Notes under the pieces: model-generated | The model's input: only the letters and a program-made list of their open reading frames with translations | The model's database searches: none | What the model was told of the DNA's origin: nothing | In this document: positions 36,116 through 44,792 of the stretch, piece by piece | Layout of the letters: each line of letters opens with the position of its first letter | Numbering within the stretch: position 1 is the first letter of the stretch | Source of the DNA: Fontibacterium temperatum | GTDB lineage: Bacteria; Pseudomonadota; Alphaproteobacteria; Pelagibacterales; Pelagibacteraceae | NCBI GenBank assembly: GCA_964203055.1 | Contig: CAXNKS010000001.1 | Location: forward strand, 124,001 to 188,000 | DNA: 64,000 nucleotides | Direction of reading: 5' to 3' | Translations under genes and position numbers: made by a program

Positions 36116-36912
36116 AAAACTCGATACATATTTTTGATATTTGGAAAATTATTATTTTTTAAATCTTTTACAAATTTTTTTACACAAATCTCAGTTCTTT
36201 CCTTGAAATTATCATACATTTTAACAAACTTAGGAGGCTTTTCTGAAAATCCCAAAAGATCTTCTGTAACTAAAATTTGTCCATCACATTTATTTGAAGC
36301 ACCTATTCCTATTGTTGGAATTTTTATTCTTTGACTAATCTTATCTGCCAAATCTTTAACAACGCATTCTACAACCACTGAAAAGGCTCCTGCTTTTTCT
36401 ATAGAAATAGAATCTTTTATAATCTGATTAAAGCTTAAATAATCTTTTCCTTTAACTCTATAATCTGATTTTTTTCTTACACTTTGCGGCAACAATCCTA
36501 CGTGCCCCATAACTGGTATATTATTATCGACTAAATATTTAATAGTTTTATAAAGCTTCATTCCCCCTTCAACTTTAACTGCGTCACAATTTGTTTCTTT
36601 CAAAATTTTGGTTGCATTTTTTAAAGCTATCTTGGGAGTTTTTTCATATGTTCCAATTGGCATATCAACCACCAATAAACTTTTATTAACACCTCTCCGT
36701 ACCGCTTTTCCATGCATAATCATCATGTCTAATGTTACTTCTCTTGTGGATTTCATTCCGTGCAATACCATACCTAAGGAATCTCCAACTAGAATTACAT
36801 CGCAATATTTGTCTAAAATTTCAGCCATTGGTGTAGTGTAAGCGGTTAAGCAAACTAGCGGTTTTTTAAATTTTTTTAATTTAATATTATTTATTAATAA
36901 TTTTTTCTTCAT
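36112..36912 (-). CDS. panB: 3-methyl-2-oxobutanoate hydroxymethyltransferase
   Basis: PanB transfers a hydroxymethyl group from methylenetetrahydrofolate to 2-oxoisovalerate in pantothenate synthesis. Start set at ATG 36912 (MKKKLLINNIKLKKFKK), giving 266 residues; the ATG at 36927 lies inside guaA and adds five non-conserved residues. Motifs: LTAYTTPMAEIL, VGDSLGMVLHG, VRRGVNKSLLVVDMP, VKVEGG, MGHVGLLPQSV, and GIGASNKCDGQILVTEDLLG. No panC is nearby. It follows guaA after five bases in the minus-strand operon. Confidence 0.95.
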   Translation of the reverse strand: MKKKLLINNIKLKKFKKPLVCLTAYTTPMAEILDKYCDVILVGDSLGMVLHGMKSTREVTLDMMIMHGKAVRRGVNKSLLVVDMPIGTYEKTPKIALKNATKILKETNCDAVKVEGGMKLYKTIKYLVDNNIPVMGHVGLLPQSVRKKSDYRVKGKDYLSFNQIIKDSISIEKAGAFSVVVECVVKDLADKISQRIKIPTIGIGASNKCDGQILVTEDLLGFSEKPPKFVKMYDNFKERTEICVKKFVKDLKNNNFPNIKNMYRVL

Positions 36913-36917
36913 AAAAA

Positions 36918-38480
36918 TTATTCCCACTCTATAGTTGCTGGAGGTTTTGAAGTAATATCATAAACAACTCTATTAATACCTTTTACATTATTAATAATTT
37001 TATTAGAAATTTCAGATAAATCTTTATTTTTAAAATTAAAAAAATCAGCTGTCATTCCATCTTGAGATGTAACAGCTCTTAATGAACATACAAATTCATA
37101 TGTTTTAGAGTCGCCCATAACACCCACTGTTTTGACAGGTAATAAAACAGTAAAAGCTTGCCAAATTTTTTTATAAAGATTTCTTTTTTTTAACTCATTA
37201 ATGAAAATAATATCTGCTTCTTGTAAAATTTTAACTTTGATCTTATCAACTTTTCCGGGAATTCTAATAGCTAAACCAGGACCTGGAAAAGGATGTCTAA
37301 AAACGATCTCTTTAGATAATTTAAGGCTAAGTCCTATTTTTCTTACCTCATCTTTAAACAACTCCCTAAATGGTTCTACTAATTTAAATTTCATTTTCTT
37401 TGGTAAGCCTCCAACGTTATGGTGCGATTTTATTACTGAGGAAGGTCCTCCATGATGGCTTTGGCTTTCAATAACATCTGGGTATAAAGTTCCTTGTGCT
37501 AAATATTTAATCTTTTTAAATTTCTTAGATTCTCTTTCAAAAATTTTTATAAATATTTTACCAATAATTTTTCTCTTAGTTTCAGGATCAGTAACATTTT
37601 TTAAAGCATTTAAAAAAATTGAGGATGCATTAATATAATTTAATTTTACTTTATAATTTTTTCTAAAAACATTAATGACTTCTATTTCTTCATTTTTTCT
37701 TAACAGTCCTGTATTTATGAAAAAACAATGCAATTTTTTTCCAATTGCTTTATATAATAATGCAGCCAGAACACTGCTATCAACGCCTCCCGACAAGGCA
37801 CACAAGATATTCTCATCCCCAACTTGAGATTTTATATTTTTTATTAAATAATTTATTTGATTTTTTGAATTCCAATTCTTTTTTAATTTGCAAATATTAA
37901 ATAAAAAATTCTTAAATAAAATATTTCCATTGGTCGTATGAACTACTTCTGGATGAAATTGAACTCCAAATATTTTTTTACTTAGATTTTGTATAATTGT
38001 GTATTTATAATCATTACTTGAAGCTACTCCTTGAAATCCTTTAGGTATTTTTATTACTACATCAGTATGGTTCATCCATACCTGTGTTTTTTTTTCTTTA
38101 TTAAAGAAATTTTTGGTTAAAATTGATGATTTATTACTAGAAATATCGCATCTTCCAAATTCACTCTTTTTATAATTTTTAACTACACCTCCAAATTCTT
38201 TTGCTAACAATTGATGTCCATAACAAATACCAAGGATAGGCTTATTAAAGTTTAATATTTGTTTTGGAATTCCCAAGTATGAAGTTTTAGTTATTGATAA
38301 AGGTCCTCCTGATAAAATAATTCCTTTTAAACTAGATATATTTCTTAGCTCTTTAGTTTCGTAACAACTTATAATCTCACAATAAACACCCAATTCTCTA
38401 ATTCTTCGTGCAATAAGTTGTGTAGTTTGAGATCCAAAATCTATTATGACTATTTTATCTGTATAAGAAATATCTTTCAT
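36918..38480 (-). CDS. guaA: GMP synthase (glutamine-hydrolysing)
   Basis: GuaA (520 residues) aminates XMP to GMP. The class I glutaminase has the nucleophile in GICYGHQLLA, with His and Glu in FGVQFHPEVVHT. The ATP-pyrophosphatase domain starts ALSGGVDSSVLAALL, and the C-terminal dimerisation domain ends KPPATIEWE, which is conserved. The start overlaps the stop of the upstream TPR gene by one base. guaB lies two genes upstream, so both steps from IMP to GMP are co-transcribed. Confidence 0.97.
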   Translation of the reverse strand: MKDISYTDKIVIIDFGSQTTQLIARRIRELGVYCEIISCYETKELRNISSLKGIILSGGPLSITKTSYLGIPKQILNFNKPILGICYGHQLLAKEFGGVVKNYKKSEFGRCDISSNKSSILTKNFFNKEKKTQVWMNHTDVVIKIPKGFQGVASSNDYKYTIIQNLSKKIFGVQFHPEVVHTTNGNILFKNFLFNICKLKKNWNSKNQINYLIKNIKSQVGDENILCALSGGVDSSVLAALLYKAIGKKLHCFFINTGLLRKNEEIEVINVFRKNYKVKLNYINASSIFLNALKNVTDPETKRKIIGKIFIKIFERESKKFKKIKYLAQGTLYPDVIESQSHHGGPSSVIKSHHNVGGLPKKMKFKLVEPFRELFKDEVRKIGLSLKLSKEIVFRHPFPGPGLAIRIPGKVDKIKVKILQEADIIFINELKKRNLYKKIWQAFTVLLPVKTVGVMGDSKTYEFVCSLRAVTSQDGMTADFFNFKNKDLSEISNKIINNVKGINRVVYDITSKPPATIEWE

Positions 38481-38905
38481 TACTTCTTATCGATTATGAT
38501 CATTTTCGATAAATCATTTTTTTTTGAACATAATTCTTTACATACTTTTGAAAAAACTAAATTACTTTCTTGAGCCTTCTTAAAATCACCCTCCTCAATA
38601 TTTAGTAAAATTTTTAAATATAGAGCCTCTTCATTTTTTGGATTTAAAACCAAAACTGTCTCTAAATAATTTTTTTGTTGATTATTATCTTTATTAATCG
38701 CTGATATTTTTGACAAATGTAAATATGATTTCTCATTCTTGGTGTTAAATACAATATCTTTTTCGAAATAATATTTTGCTTCTTTATAATCATTTTGATT
38801 AAAAAACTTAATGCCTTGATTAAAATAATCAGGATTTGCAGCGTAACTTTTTAAGGCTAAGGAGTAAAAAAATATTGATAAAAGATATTTAAAATATTTT
38901 TTCAT
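38480..38905 (-). CDS. Small secreted TPR-repeat protein of unknown role
   Basis: A 141-residue protein with a signal peptide (about 1-22, ending near KSYAANP) and three TPR-like helix pairs (FNQGIKFFNQNDYKEAKYYF, KSYLHLSKISAINKDNNQQK, EALYLKILLNIEEGDFKKAQ). It sits between guaB and guaA with a two-base gap and a one-base overlap. The purine genes give no functional hint, so this looks like chance operon membership. No function is assigned. Confidence 0.72.
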   Translation of the reverse strand: MKKYFKYLLSIFFYSLALKSYAANPDYFNQGIKFFNQNDYKEAKYYFEKDIVFNTKNEKSYLHLSKISAINKDNNQQKNYLETVLVLNPKNEEALYLKILLNIEEGDFKKAQESNLVFSKVCKELCSKKNDLSKMIIIDKK

Positions 38906-38907
38906 AA

Positions 38908-40362
38908 TTAACTTTCAAACGGATAATTTGGTGACTGCTTTGTAATCTGTATATCGTGTACATGGCTTTCTTTTAATCCTGAATTTGTAATTTTAACAAA
39001 TTTCGCTTTTTTCTTTAATTCTAAAATATTTTTTGCTCCCACATAACCCATTGATGCTTTTAATCCTCCAATAAGTTGATGAATAACTGCACGCACTGGT
39101 CCTTTATAGGGAACTCTTCCTTCAATTCCCTCTGGAACTAATTTTAACGAATCGTTAATTTCTTCTTGAAAATATCTATCAGCGGATCCTCTAGACATAG
39201 CTCCTATAGAACCCATCCCTCTATATGATTTATAACTTCTACCTTGGTAATAAAAAACATCTCCTGGACTTTCTTCTGTTCCCGCAAATAACGATCCTAT
39301 CATTACGGCGTCCGCTCCTGCTCCTATTGCTTTGGCAATATCACCAGAATATCTTATTCCACCATCTGCTATAATTTTAATTTTTTTATTTTTTATTGAT
39401 TTTGCAACATTATATATTGCTGTAAATTGAGGAACTCCTACTCCAGCAACAATTCTTGTAGTACAAATTGATCCTGGTCCTATACCAACTTTTACTGCAT
39501 CAGCTCCATAATCAACTAATGCTTTTGCTCCTTCAGCTGTAGCTATATTTCCAGCTATTATTGTTATCTTTATATTTTTTTTGATCTTCTCTAATGTTTT
39601 TAATACGGAAGCTGAATGTCCGTGTGCTGTATCCAAAATAATTACATCTGCCCCAGCTTCTGCTAGCTGCTCTGCTCTCTGAAAACTTTCAGGACCAGTT
39701 CCAATAGCCGCAGCAACTACTAATGATCCTTTTTTATCTTTGGCTGCTTCTGGGTAAATCTGAGATTTTTGAATATCTTTTACGGTAACCAAACCTTTGC
39801 ATTTAAAATTATTATCTACGATAATTAATTTCTCTATCTTGTTTTTAAATAATATTTTTTTTGCTTCTGTTAATGATGTTCCAACCTTTGCTGTAATAAG
39901 CTTTTTGGTCATTAAATCCTTAACTTTAATTTTTTTATCAGTCACAAATCTAACGTCTCGATTAGTTAAAATTCCAACTAATTTAAGATTTTTATTAACA
40001 ACTAAGATTCCTGATATCTTATGGTTTTTCATTAATTCAGTTGCCTCAAATAAAGAGGCTTCATCATCAATCGTAATAGGATCAATGACCATTCCCGATT
40101 CAAATCTTTTTACTAATTTAATTTGATTGGCCTGTTCTTCTGCACTCATATTTTTATGAATACATGCCATACCGCCCGATTGAGCCATAGCTATAGCTAA
40201 TTTATATTCTGACACAGTATCCATTGCAGAGGCAATAAGAGGTATACCAAGTGTTATAGATGATGAAAGCTGAGTAGAAACTATAGTCTCTTTAGGTAAA
40301 ACAGAAGAATGCCTTGGTTCAAGCAAGACATCATCAAAAGTTAAAGCTTCGGGGATTTCCAT
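38908..40362 (-). CDS. guaB: Inosine-5'-monophosphate dehydrogenase
   Basis: IMPDH (484 residues) oxidises IMP to XMP with NAD, the committed step to GMP. The catalytic barrel is split by a CBS-domain pair (about 95-200: MVIDPITIDDEASLFEATEL, VKDLMTKKLITAKVGTSL). The active-site loop is GIGPGSICTTRIVAGVGVP with the catalytic Cys, followed by GGIRYSGDIAKAIGAGADAV and GMGSIGAMSRGSADRYF. The Bateman pair suggests nucleotide control, as in other IMPDHs. Confidence 0.97.
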   Translation of the reverse strand: MEIPEALTFDDVLLEPRHSSVLPKETIVSTQLSSSITLGIPLIASAMDTVSEYKLAIAMAQSGGMACIHKNMSAEEQANQIKLVKRFESGMVIDPITIDDEASLFEATELMKNHKISGILVVNKNLKLVGILTNRDVRFVTDKKIKVKDLMTKKLITAKVGTSLTEAKKILFKNKIEKLIIVDNNFKCKGLVTVKDIQKSQIYPEAAKDKKGSLVVAAAIGTGPESFQRAEQLAEAGADVIILDTAHGHSASVLKTLEKIKKNIKITIIAGNIATAEGAKALVDYGADAVKVGIGPGSICTTRIVAGVGVPQFTAIYNVAKSIKNKKIKIIADGGIRYSGDIAKAIGAGADAVMIGSLFAGTEESPGDVFYYQGRSYKSYRGMGSIGAMSRGSADRYFQEEINDSLKLVPEGIEGRVPYKGPVRAVIHQLIGGLKASMGYVGAKNILELKKKAKFVKITNSGLKESHVHDIQITKQSPNYPFES

Positions 40363-40392
40363 GTATAAATTTATTATAATAAAAACCTAAAG

Positions 40393-41032
40393 TCAAATAG
40401 TTTTTAAATCTCTACATAATAAATACATTTCCCTAGATTCTTTTCTGCTGGAATCTGGTTTAATTCTTTCAATAATTTTAAAGGAATCTTTAGCATTTTT
40501 TATTAAGATATTTTCATCTTTTCCGCTAAAAATTTTTACTAATAAAGAGGATTTTGGTTTCAGGATAACTCTAGATAAATTAACAACATCTAACGCTATA
40601 GAATTAGTTTTCATCGCATCTAAATCTTTATTTCCAGTTGTGTTAACAGCCATATCAGATAATACGATATCAACTTTATTTAGAGCAAAAAAATTATTAA
40701 CAAAATCAAAAAAATCTAGACTCATTAAAATCTTTCTTATAAAAAAAGATATTATCAATTTTATCCATATCTAAAATATCTATAGATAAATTTTTACCAT
40801 TTTTGTTAATCTCCGAACAAACTTGAGACCATCCTCCTGGTGCACTACCCAAGTCAACAATATTTAAATTATTCTTTAAAAATTTAAATTTTTTATTAAT
40901 TTCTATAAGTTTAAAAGCTGATCTAGATCTATACCCTTTTGCTTTTGCTTCTTTAACATAAAAGTCATTATTTTGTCTTGATATCCAAAGCTTGGAACTT
41001 TTCTTTAATTTTTTATTATATATTTTTTGCAT
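40393..41032 (-). CDS. rlmE: 23S rRNA (U2552) 2'-O-methyltransferase, frameshifted
   Basis: RlmE (FtsJ) methylates U2552 in the 50S A-loop. The first part runs from the start at 41032 through GYRSRSAFKLIEINKKFKFL and the SAM motif IVDLGSAPGGWSQVCSEIN, then stops after KDFNESRFF at 40706. Removing one A from the seven-base run 40708-40714 (T7 on the minus strand) joins FFDFVNNFFALNKVDIVLSD, MAVNTTGNKDLD with the catalytic Asp, and the catalytic Lys in LLVKIFSGKDE. The corrected length of 212 residues fits the family. It is upstream of guaB. Confidence 0.92.
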
Positions 41033-41078
41033 TTCAAAACAAATATACTAAACAAAACATCAAAAGAAATTATTAAAA

Positions 41079-42078
41079 TTGAAAAAAATATTAATATATA
41101 ATACCGGTGGCGGCCTTGGCGACTCTGTACAAATCGTAAACTTGATACTATCATTAAAAAAAAAATTTGATGGTTACGAAATTTATTTATTACAAGGAAA
41201 TCAAGAATATCTTTTTGAAACTAAGTTAAAAGATTTAAATTTAAATTTTATAAAAAAACCAAAAATTGAAATATTACATTTTGGTTTTAGATGGAAACAT
41301 TTTTTAGAAATTGGTAAAATCGTTAAAAGAAATAATTTATATTTTGATATAATAATAGATCTTCAGTCAAAATTAAGAAACACACTAATTTTAAAAAGAA
41401 TACCTCATGCCTTTTTATTTATCTTCAACTTTAAATTTTTTTTTTAATCGACCCAGGATTTTAATAAGAAATAAAAAAAAATCTATAAATGAGAGAATTA
41501 TAGAATGCTTAAAAATTTATACACAAAATAATTTTGAAACCATTAAATTTGATACTAAATTAATCGACCCTTCATTTAATACTGAAGCAACAAGATTGTT
41601 ACCTGATAAAAAATATGTTGGACTGTCTATAACGCAGGGGAACCCGTACAGAAAAAAAAGTTTACAACTAAATACTATATTGGAAATAACTAAATATCTT
41701 TTATCTATTAACAAAAAACCTGTTTTTCTTATTGAGAAGAAATATAGTGATTTAAAAAATCAAATAGAAACTCAAGTTAAAAATACACTATTTCCAGAGT
41801 TTGAATCAGAAGTTAACAACCCATGTCTAACTATAATGCTTGGTAGAAGATTGGATTACTCAATCACAATCGATAATGGAGTAATGCACTTACTATCTTT
41901 AGCTAATGTTCCAATGATTGCAATTTTCGGTCCAACTTGTGCAGATAAATTTGCTCCAAAAGTTGATAAAATTAAAATTTTAAGTAGTCAAAAATTATTT
42001 AATTCAAAAAATATAGATTTAATCACTCCAAGGATTATCATTGAGCAAATTGACTTATTAGAAAAAGAAATAATATAA
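41079..42078 (+). CDS. Glycosyltransferase family 9 (heptosyltransferase-like), frameshifted
   Basis: A GT-B enzyme of the ADP-heptose/LPS heptosyltransferase family. The likely start is TTG 41079 (translated MKKILIYNTGGGLGDSVQIV, with the N-terminal GGGLGD motif); no ATG lies close. The frame breaks near 41410-41416: removing one base joins ILKRIPH to AFYLSSTLNFFFNRP and gives 332 residues. The C-terminal motif TIDNGVMHLLSLANVPMIAI followed by FGPT is the nucleotide-sugar site. The acceptor is unknown; LPS core is plausible. It converges on pssA. Confidence 0.8.
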
Positions 42079-42087
42079 AATTAATTA

Positions 42088-42846
42088 TTATATAAAATCT
42101 TCAGAAATTAAGCTGTCAGTAGCTTTTGAAGATCGTTTTTTAATATTTTTAAAATGAACAAAACTGATTGGTATTAAAGACAAATAAAAACATCCTGTGG
42201 CTAAAAGAGTATTGAATGGATAATTAATTAAAAAGCCAAAATATACAGCAATTAATAACAATAAAAATATCAAGAATGGTCTACTTACTTTAATTCCTTT
42301 TAGTGAATAGGTTGGAATTTTACTAATCATTAAAAATGTTGAGCTTATTATAAAAATTATAGCTAGTTTTTTATAATCATAATTAGACGATAAATCACTT
42401 AACGATAAAATTAATGGTAAAAGTAATATTCCTGCTCCTGCAGGCGATGGAACTCCGGTAAAGAAATTCTCTCTCCATTTTTCATTAATTATTTTTGATC
42501 CTAAATTAAATCTTGCCAACCTTAAACAACATGCAACTGAATGAAATAAAACTAATAACCAACCAGCATTTCCTAAATCTTTTAAAATCCATATATAAAC
42601 TGTAATTGCTGGCGCTACTCCAAAATTTATAAAATCAATTAATGAATCTAATTCGGCACCAAATTTTGAAGTTCCTTTTATTAATCGTGCAATCTTTCCG
42701 TCAATTGTATCAATGATTGAAGCGATAGTGATTGCTATAACTGCATAATCAAATTGAGAATTAAGAGCAAACTTAATTGAACTAATTCCAACGCACAAAC
42801 CTAGAATACTTATAATACTTGGAATTACATATCTCGGATGGATCAT
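42088..42846 (-). CDS. pssA: CDP-diacylglycerol-serine O-phosphatidyltransferase
   Basis: A 252-residue integral membrane enzyme that makes phosphatidylserine from CDP-diacylglycerol and serine. The CDP-alcohol phosphatidyltransferase motif DGx2ARx8Gx3Dx3D is seen in IDTIDGKIARLIKGTSKFGA followed by ELDSLID. About six hydrophobic segments surround it. It lies 17 bases downstream of psd, the next enzyme of the pathway to phosphatidylethanolamine. Confidence 0.94.
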   Translation of the reverse strand: MIHPRYVIPSIISILGLCVGISSIKFALNSQFDYAVIAITIASIIDTIDGKIARLIKGTSKFGAELDSLIDFINFGVAPAITVYIWILKDLGNAGWLLVLFHSVACCLRLARFNLGSKIINEKWRENFFTGVPSPAGAGILLLPLILSLSDLSSNYDYKKLAIIFIISSTFLMISKIPTYSLKGIKVSRPFLIFLLLLIAVYFGFLINYPFNTLLATGCFYLSLIPISFVHFKNIKKRSSKATDSLISEDFI

Positions 42847-42863
42847 TTAAAAAAATATATTAT

Positions 42864-43514
42864 CTAAATTTTGGCTAGTAAACTTTCTCCCGCAACTACA
42901 GTCTGTCCTTGTTTTGCTAAAAGTTTATAATCATTATCAAAATAAAGATCAACTCTACTACCAAATCTTATAATTCCAATTCTATCACCCTGATTTAAAT
43001 TCTGACCTTCTTTAACTTCACAAACAATTCTTCGTGCAACTAAGCCTGCTATCTGTACAATTGCAAAAGTTTTTCCTGAGCTATTAGAATATTTAATTAA
43101 ATTTCTTTCATTGTCTTCACTAGCTTTATCTAAAGATGCATCAATAAATTTTCCTGGCTTATAAAATATTTCATCTATTTTTCCAGTAACTGGAACTCTG
43201 TTAACATGACAATTAAAAACATTCATGAATACACTGACTCTTTGAAATTCTTTATTTTCCATATTAAGTTCCTTTGGACCTCTAACATTTACGATTAAGC
43301 TAATAACACCGTCAGCTGGGCTAACTAAAAAACTATCATCATTAATAGGATATCTTTCTGGATCTCTAAAAAAATAATAAACCCAGACTGTCAAAACAAA
43401 ACCAATAACGCCTAAAATTTTATTAATTAGAATTAAGAGCATAGTAATTATTACTGCTATTGCTAGCATTCTATAACCTTCTCTATGCAACGGTGGAAAA
43501 ATAATATCTAACAT
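42864..43514 (-). CDS. psd: Phosphatidylserine decarboxylase proenzyme
   Basis: A 216-residue short-type phosphatidylserine decarboxylase. The N-terminus has hydrophobic segments (about 12-50), then SPADGVISLIVNVRGPKELN and NVFNCHVNRVPVTGKI. The autocleavage Ser that becomes the pyruvoyl group is in IIRFGSRVDLYF. It forms an operon with pssA and is divergent from icd with 63 bases between. Confidence 0.93.
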   Translation of the reverse strand: MLDIIFPPLHREGYRMLAIAVIITMLLILINKILGVIGFVLTVWVYYFFRDPERYPINDDSFLVSPADGVISLIVNVRGPKELNMENKEFQRVSVFMNVFNCHVNRVPVTGKIDEIFYKPGKFIDASLDKASEDNERNLIKYSNSSGKTFAIVQIAGLVARRIVCEVKEGQNLNQGDRIGIIRFGSRVDLYFDNDYKLLAKQGQTVVAGESLLAKI

Positions 43515-43577
43515 AATTATTTAATTAGTTAAAAACATACTATATAAAAATATTTTTTATTAATATCAAAAAATACT

Positions 43578-44792
43578 ATGTCAAAAATAAAAGTCAAAAA
43601 TCCTGTTGTTGAGCTTGATGGTGATGAAATGACGAGAATTATTTGGGATTTTATTAAACAAAAACTAATACTTCCTTACATTGATATAGATCTTAAATAT
43701 TTTGATTTAGGCATGGAAAGTAGAGATAAAACTGACGATCAAATAACAATTGATTCTGCTAACGCAATTAAAAAATATGGTGTTGGTGTTAAGTGCGCAA
43801 CAATTACTCCTGATGAAGAAAGAGTAAAGGAATTTAAGCTTAAAAAAATGTGGAAATCTCCAAATGGAACTATCAGAAATATATTAGGCGGAACTATATT
43901 TAGAGAGCCTATTATTTGTAAAAATATTCCAAAATTAGTTCCTTCCTGGACAGATCCTATAGTGATTGGAAGACATTCTTTTGGAGATCAATACAAAGCA
44001 ACAGATTTTAAAGTCCCAGGAAAAGGTAAACTTAAAGTTCAGTGGGTATCGGAGGATAATAAACAAACAATCGAACATGAAGTATTTAATTTTACGGGCC
44101 CAGGTGTTGCGCTTGCTATGTATAACTTGGACGATTCAATCAAAGACTTTGCAAGAGCATGTTTAAATTATGGGATTTTAAGAAAATGGCCAGTTTATTT
44201 ATCTACAAAAAATACAATTCTAAAAGCATATGATGGGAGATTTAAAGATTTGTTCCAAGAAGTTTATGAAAAAGAATTTAAATCAAAATTTAATGAGCTC
44301 GGAATTACTTATGAACATAGATTAATAGATGACATGGTTGCATGTGCTATGAAATGGAGTGGAAAATATGTTTGGGCTTGTAAAAACTATGATGGTGATG
44401 TTCAATCAGATACTGTTGCCCAAGGCTTTGGATCTTTAGGTTTAATGACGAGTGTATTAATGACTCCTGATGGAAAAACTGTTGAGGCTGAAGCTGCTCA
44501 TGGAACTGTAACTAGACATTATAGAGAACATCAAAAAGGCAAACAAACATCTACAAATCCTATAGCTTCTATTTTTGCATGGACAAGAGGACTCGCGCAT
44601 AGAGGAAAATTAGATGGTAATAATGAATTAATAAAATTTTCTAATACTTTAGAAAAAGTTTGTGTTGCGAGTGTAGAAAAAGGATACATGACAAAAGATC
44701 TGGCTATTCTAATTAATAAAGATGCAAAATATCAAACTACAACTGAATTTTTAGAAACTATAAATTCTAATCTGAAAAAAGAATTAAATTAA
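43578..44792 (+). CDS. icd: Isocitrate dehydrogenase (NADP-dependent)
   Basis: Icd (404 residues) converts isocitrate to 2-oxoglutarate in the TCA cycle. It is the eukaryote-like dimeric type (VVELDGDEMTRIIWDFIKQK, NGTIRNILGGTIFREPI, MVACAMKWSGKYVWACKNYD) common in alphaproteobacteria. The isocitrate-binding RNILGGT region and QSDTVAQGFGSLGLMTSVLM are intact. The end overlaps alaS by four bases, tail to tail. Confidence 0.97.
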   Translation: MSKIKVKNPVVELDGDEMTRIIWDFIKQKLILPYIDIDLKYFDLGMESRDKTDDQITIDSANAIKKYGVGVKCATITPDEERVKEFKLKKMWKSPNGTIRNILGGTIFREPIICKNIPKLVPSWTDPIVIGRHSFGDQYKATDFKVPGKGKLKVQWVSEDNKQTIEHEVFNFTGPGVALAMYNLDDSIKDFARACLNYGILRKWPVYLSTKNTILKAYDGRFKDLFQEVYEKEFKSKFNELGITYEHRLIDDMVACAMKWSGKYVWACKNYDGDVQSDTVAQGFGSLGLMTSVLMTPDGKTVEAEAAHGTVTRHYREHQKGKQTSTNPIASIFAWTRGLAHRGKLDGNNELIKFSNTLEKVCVASVEKGYMTKDLAILINKDAKYQTTTEFLETINSNLKKELN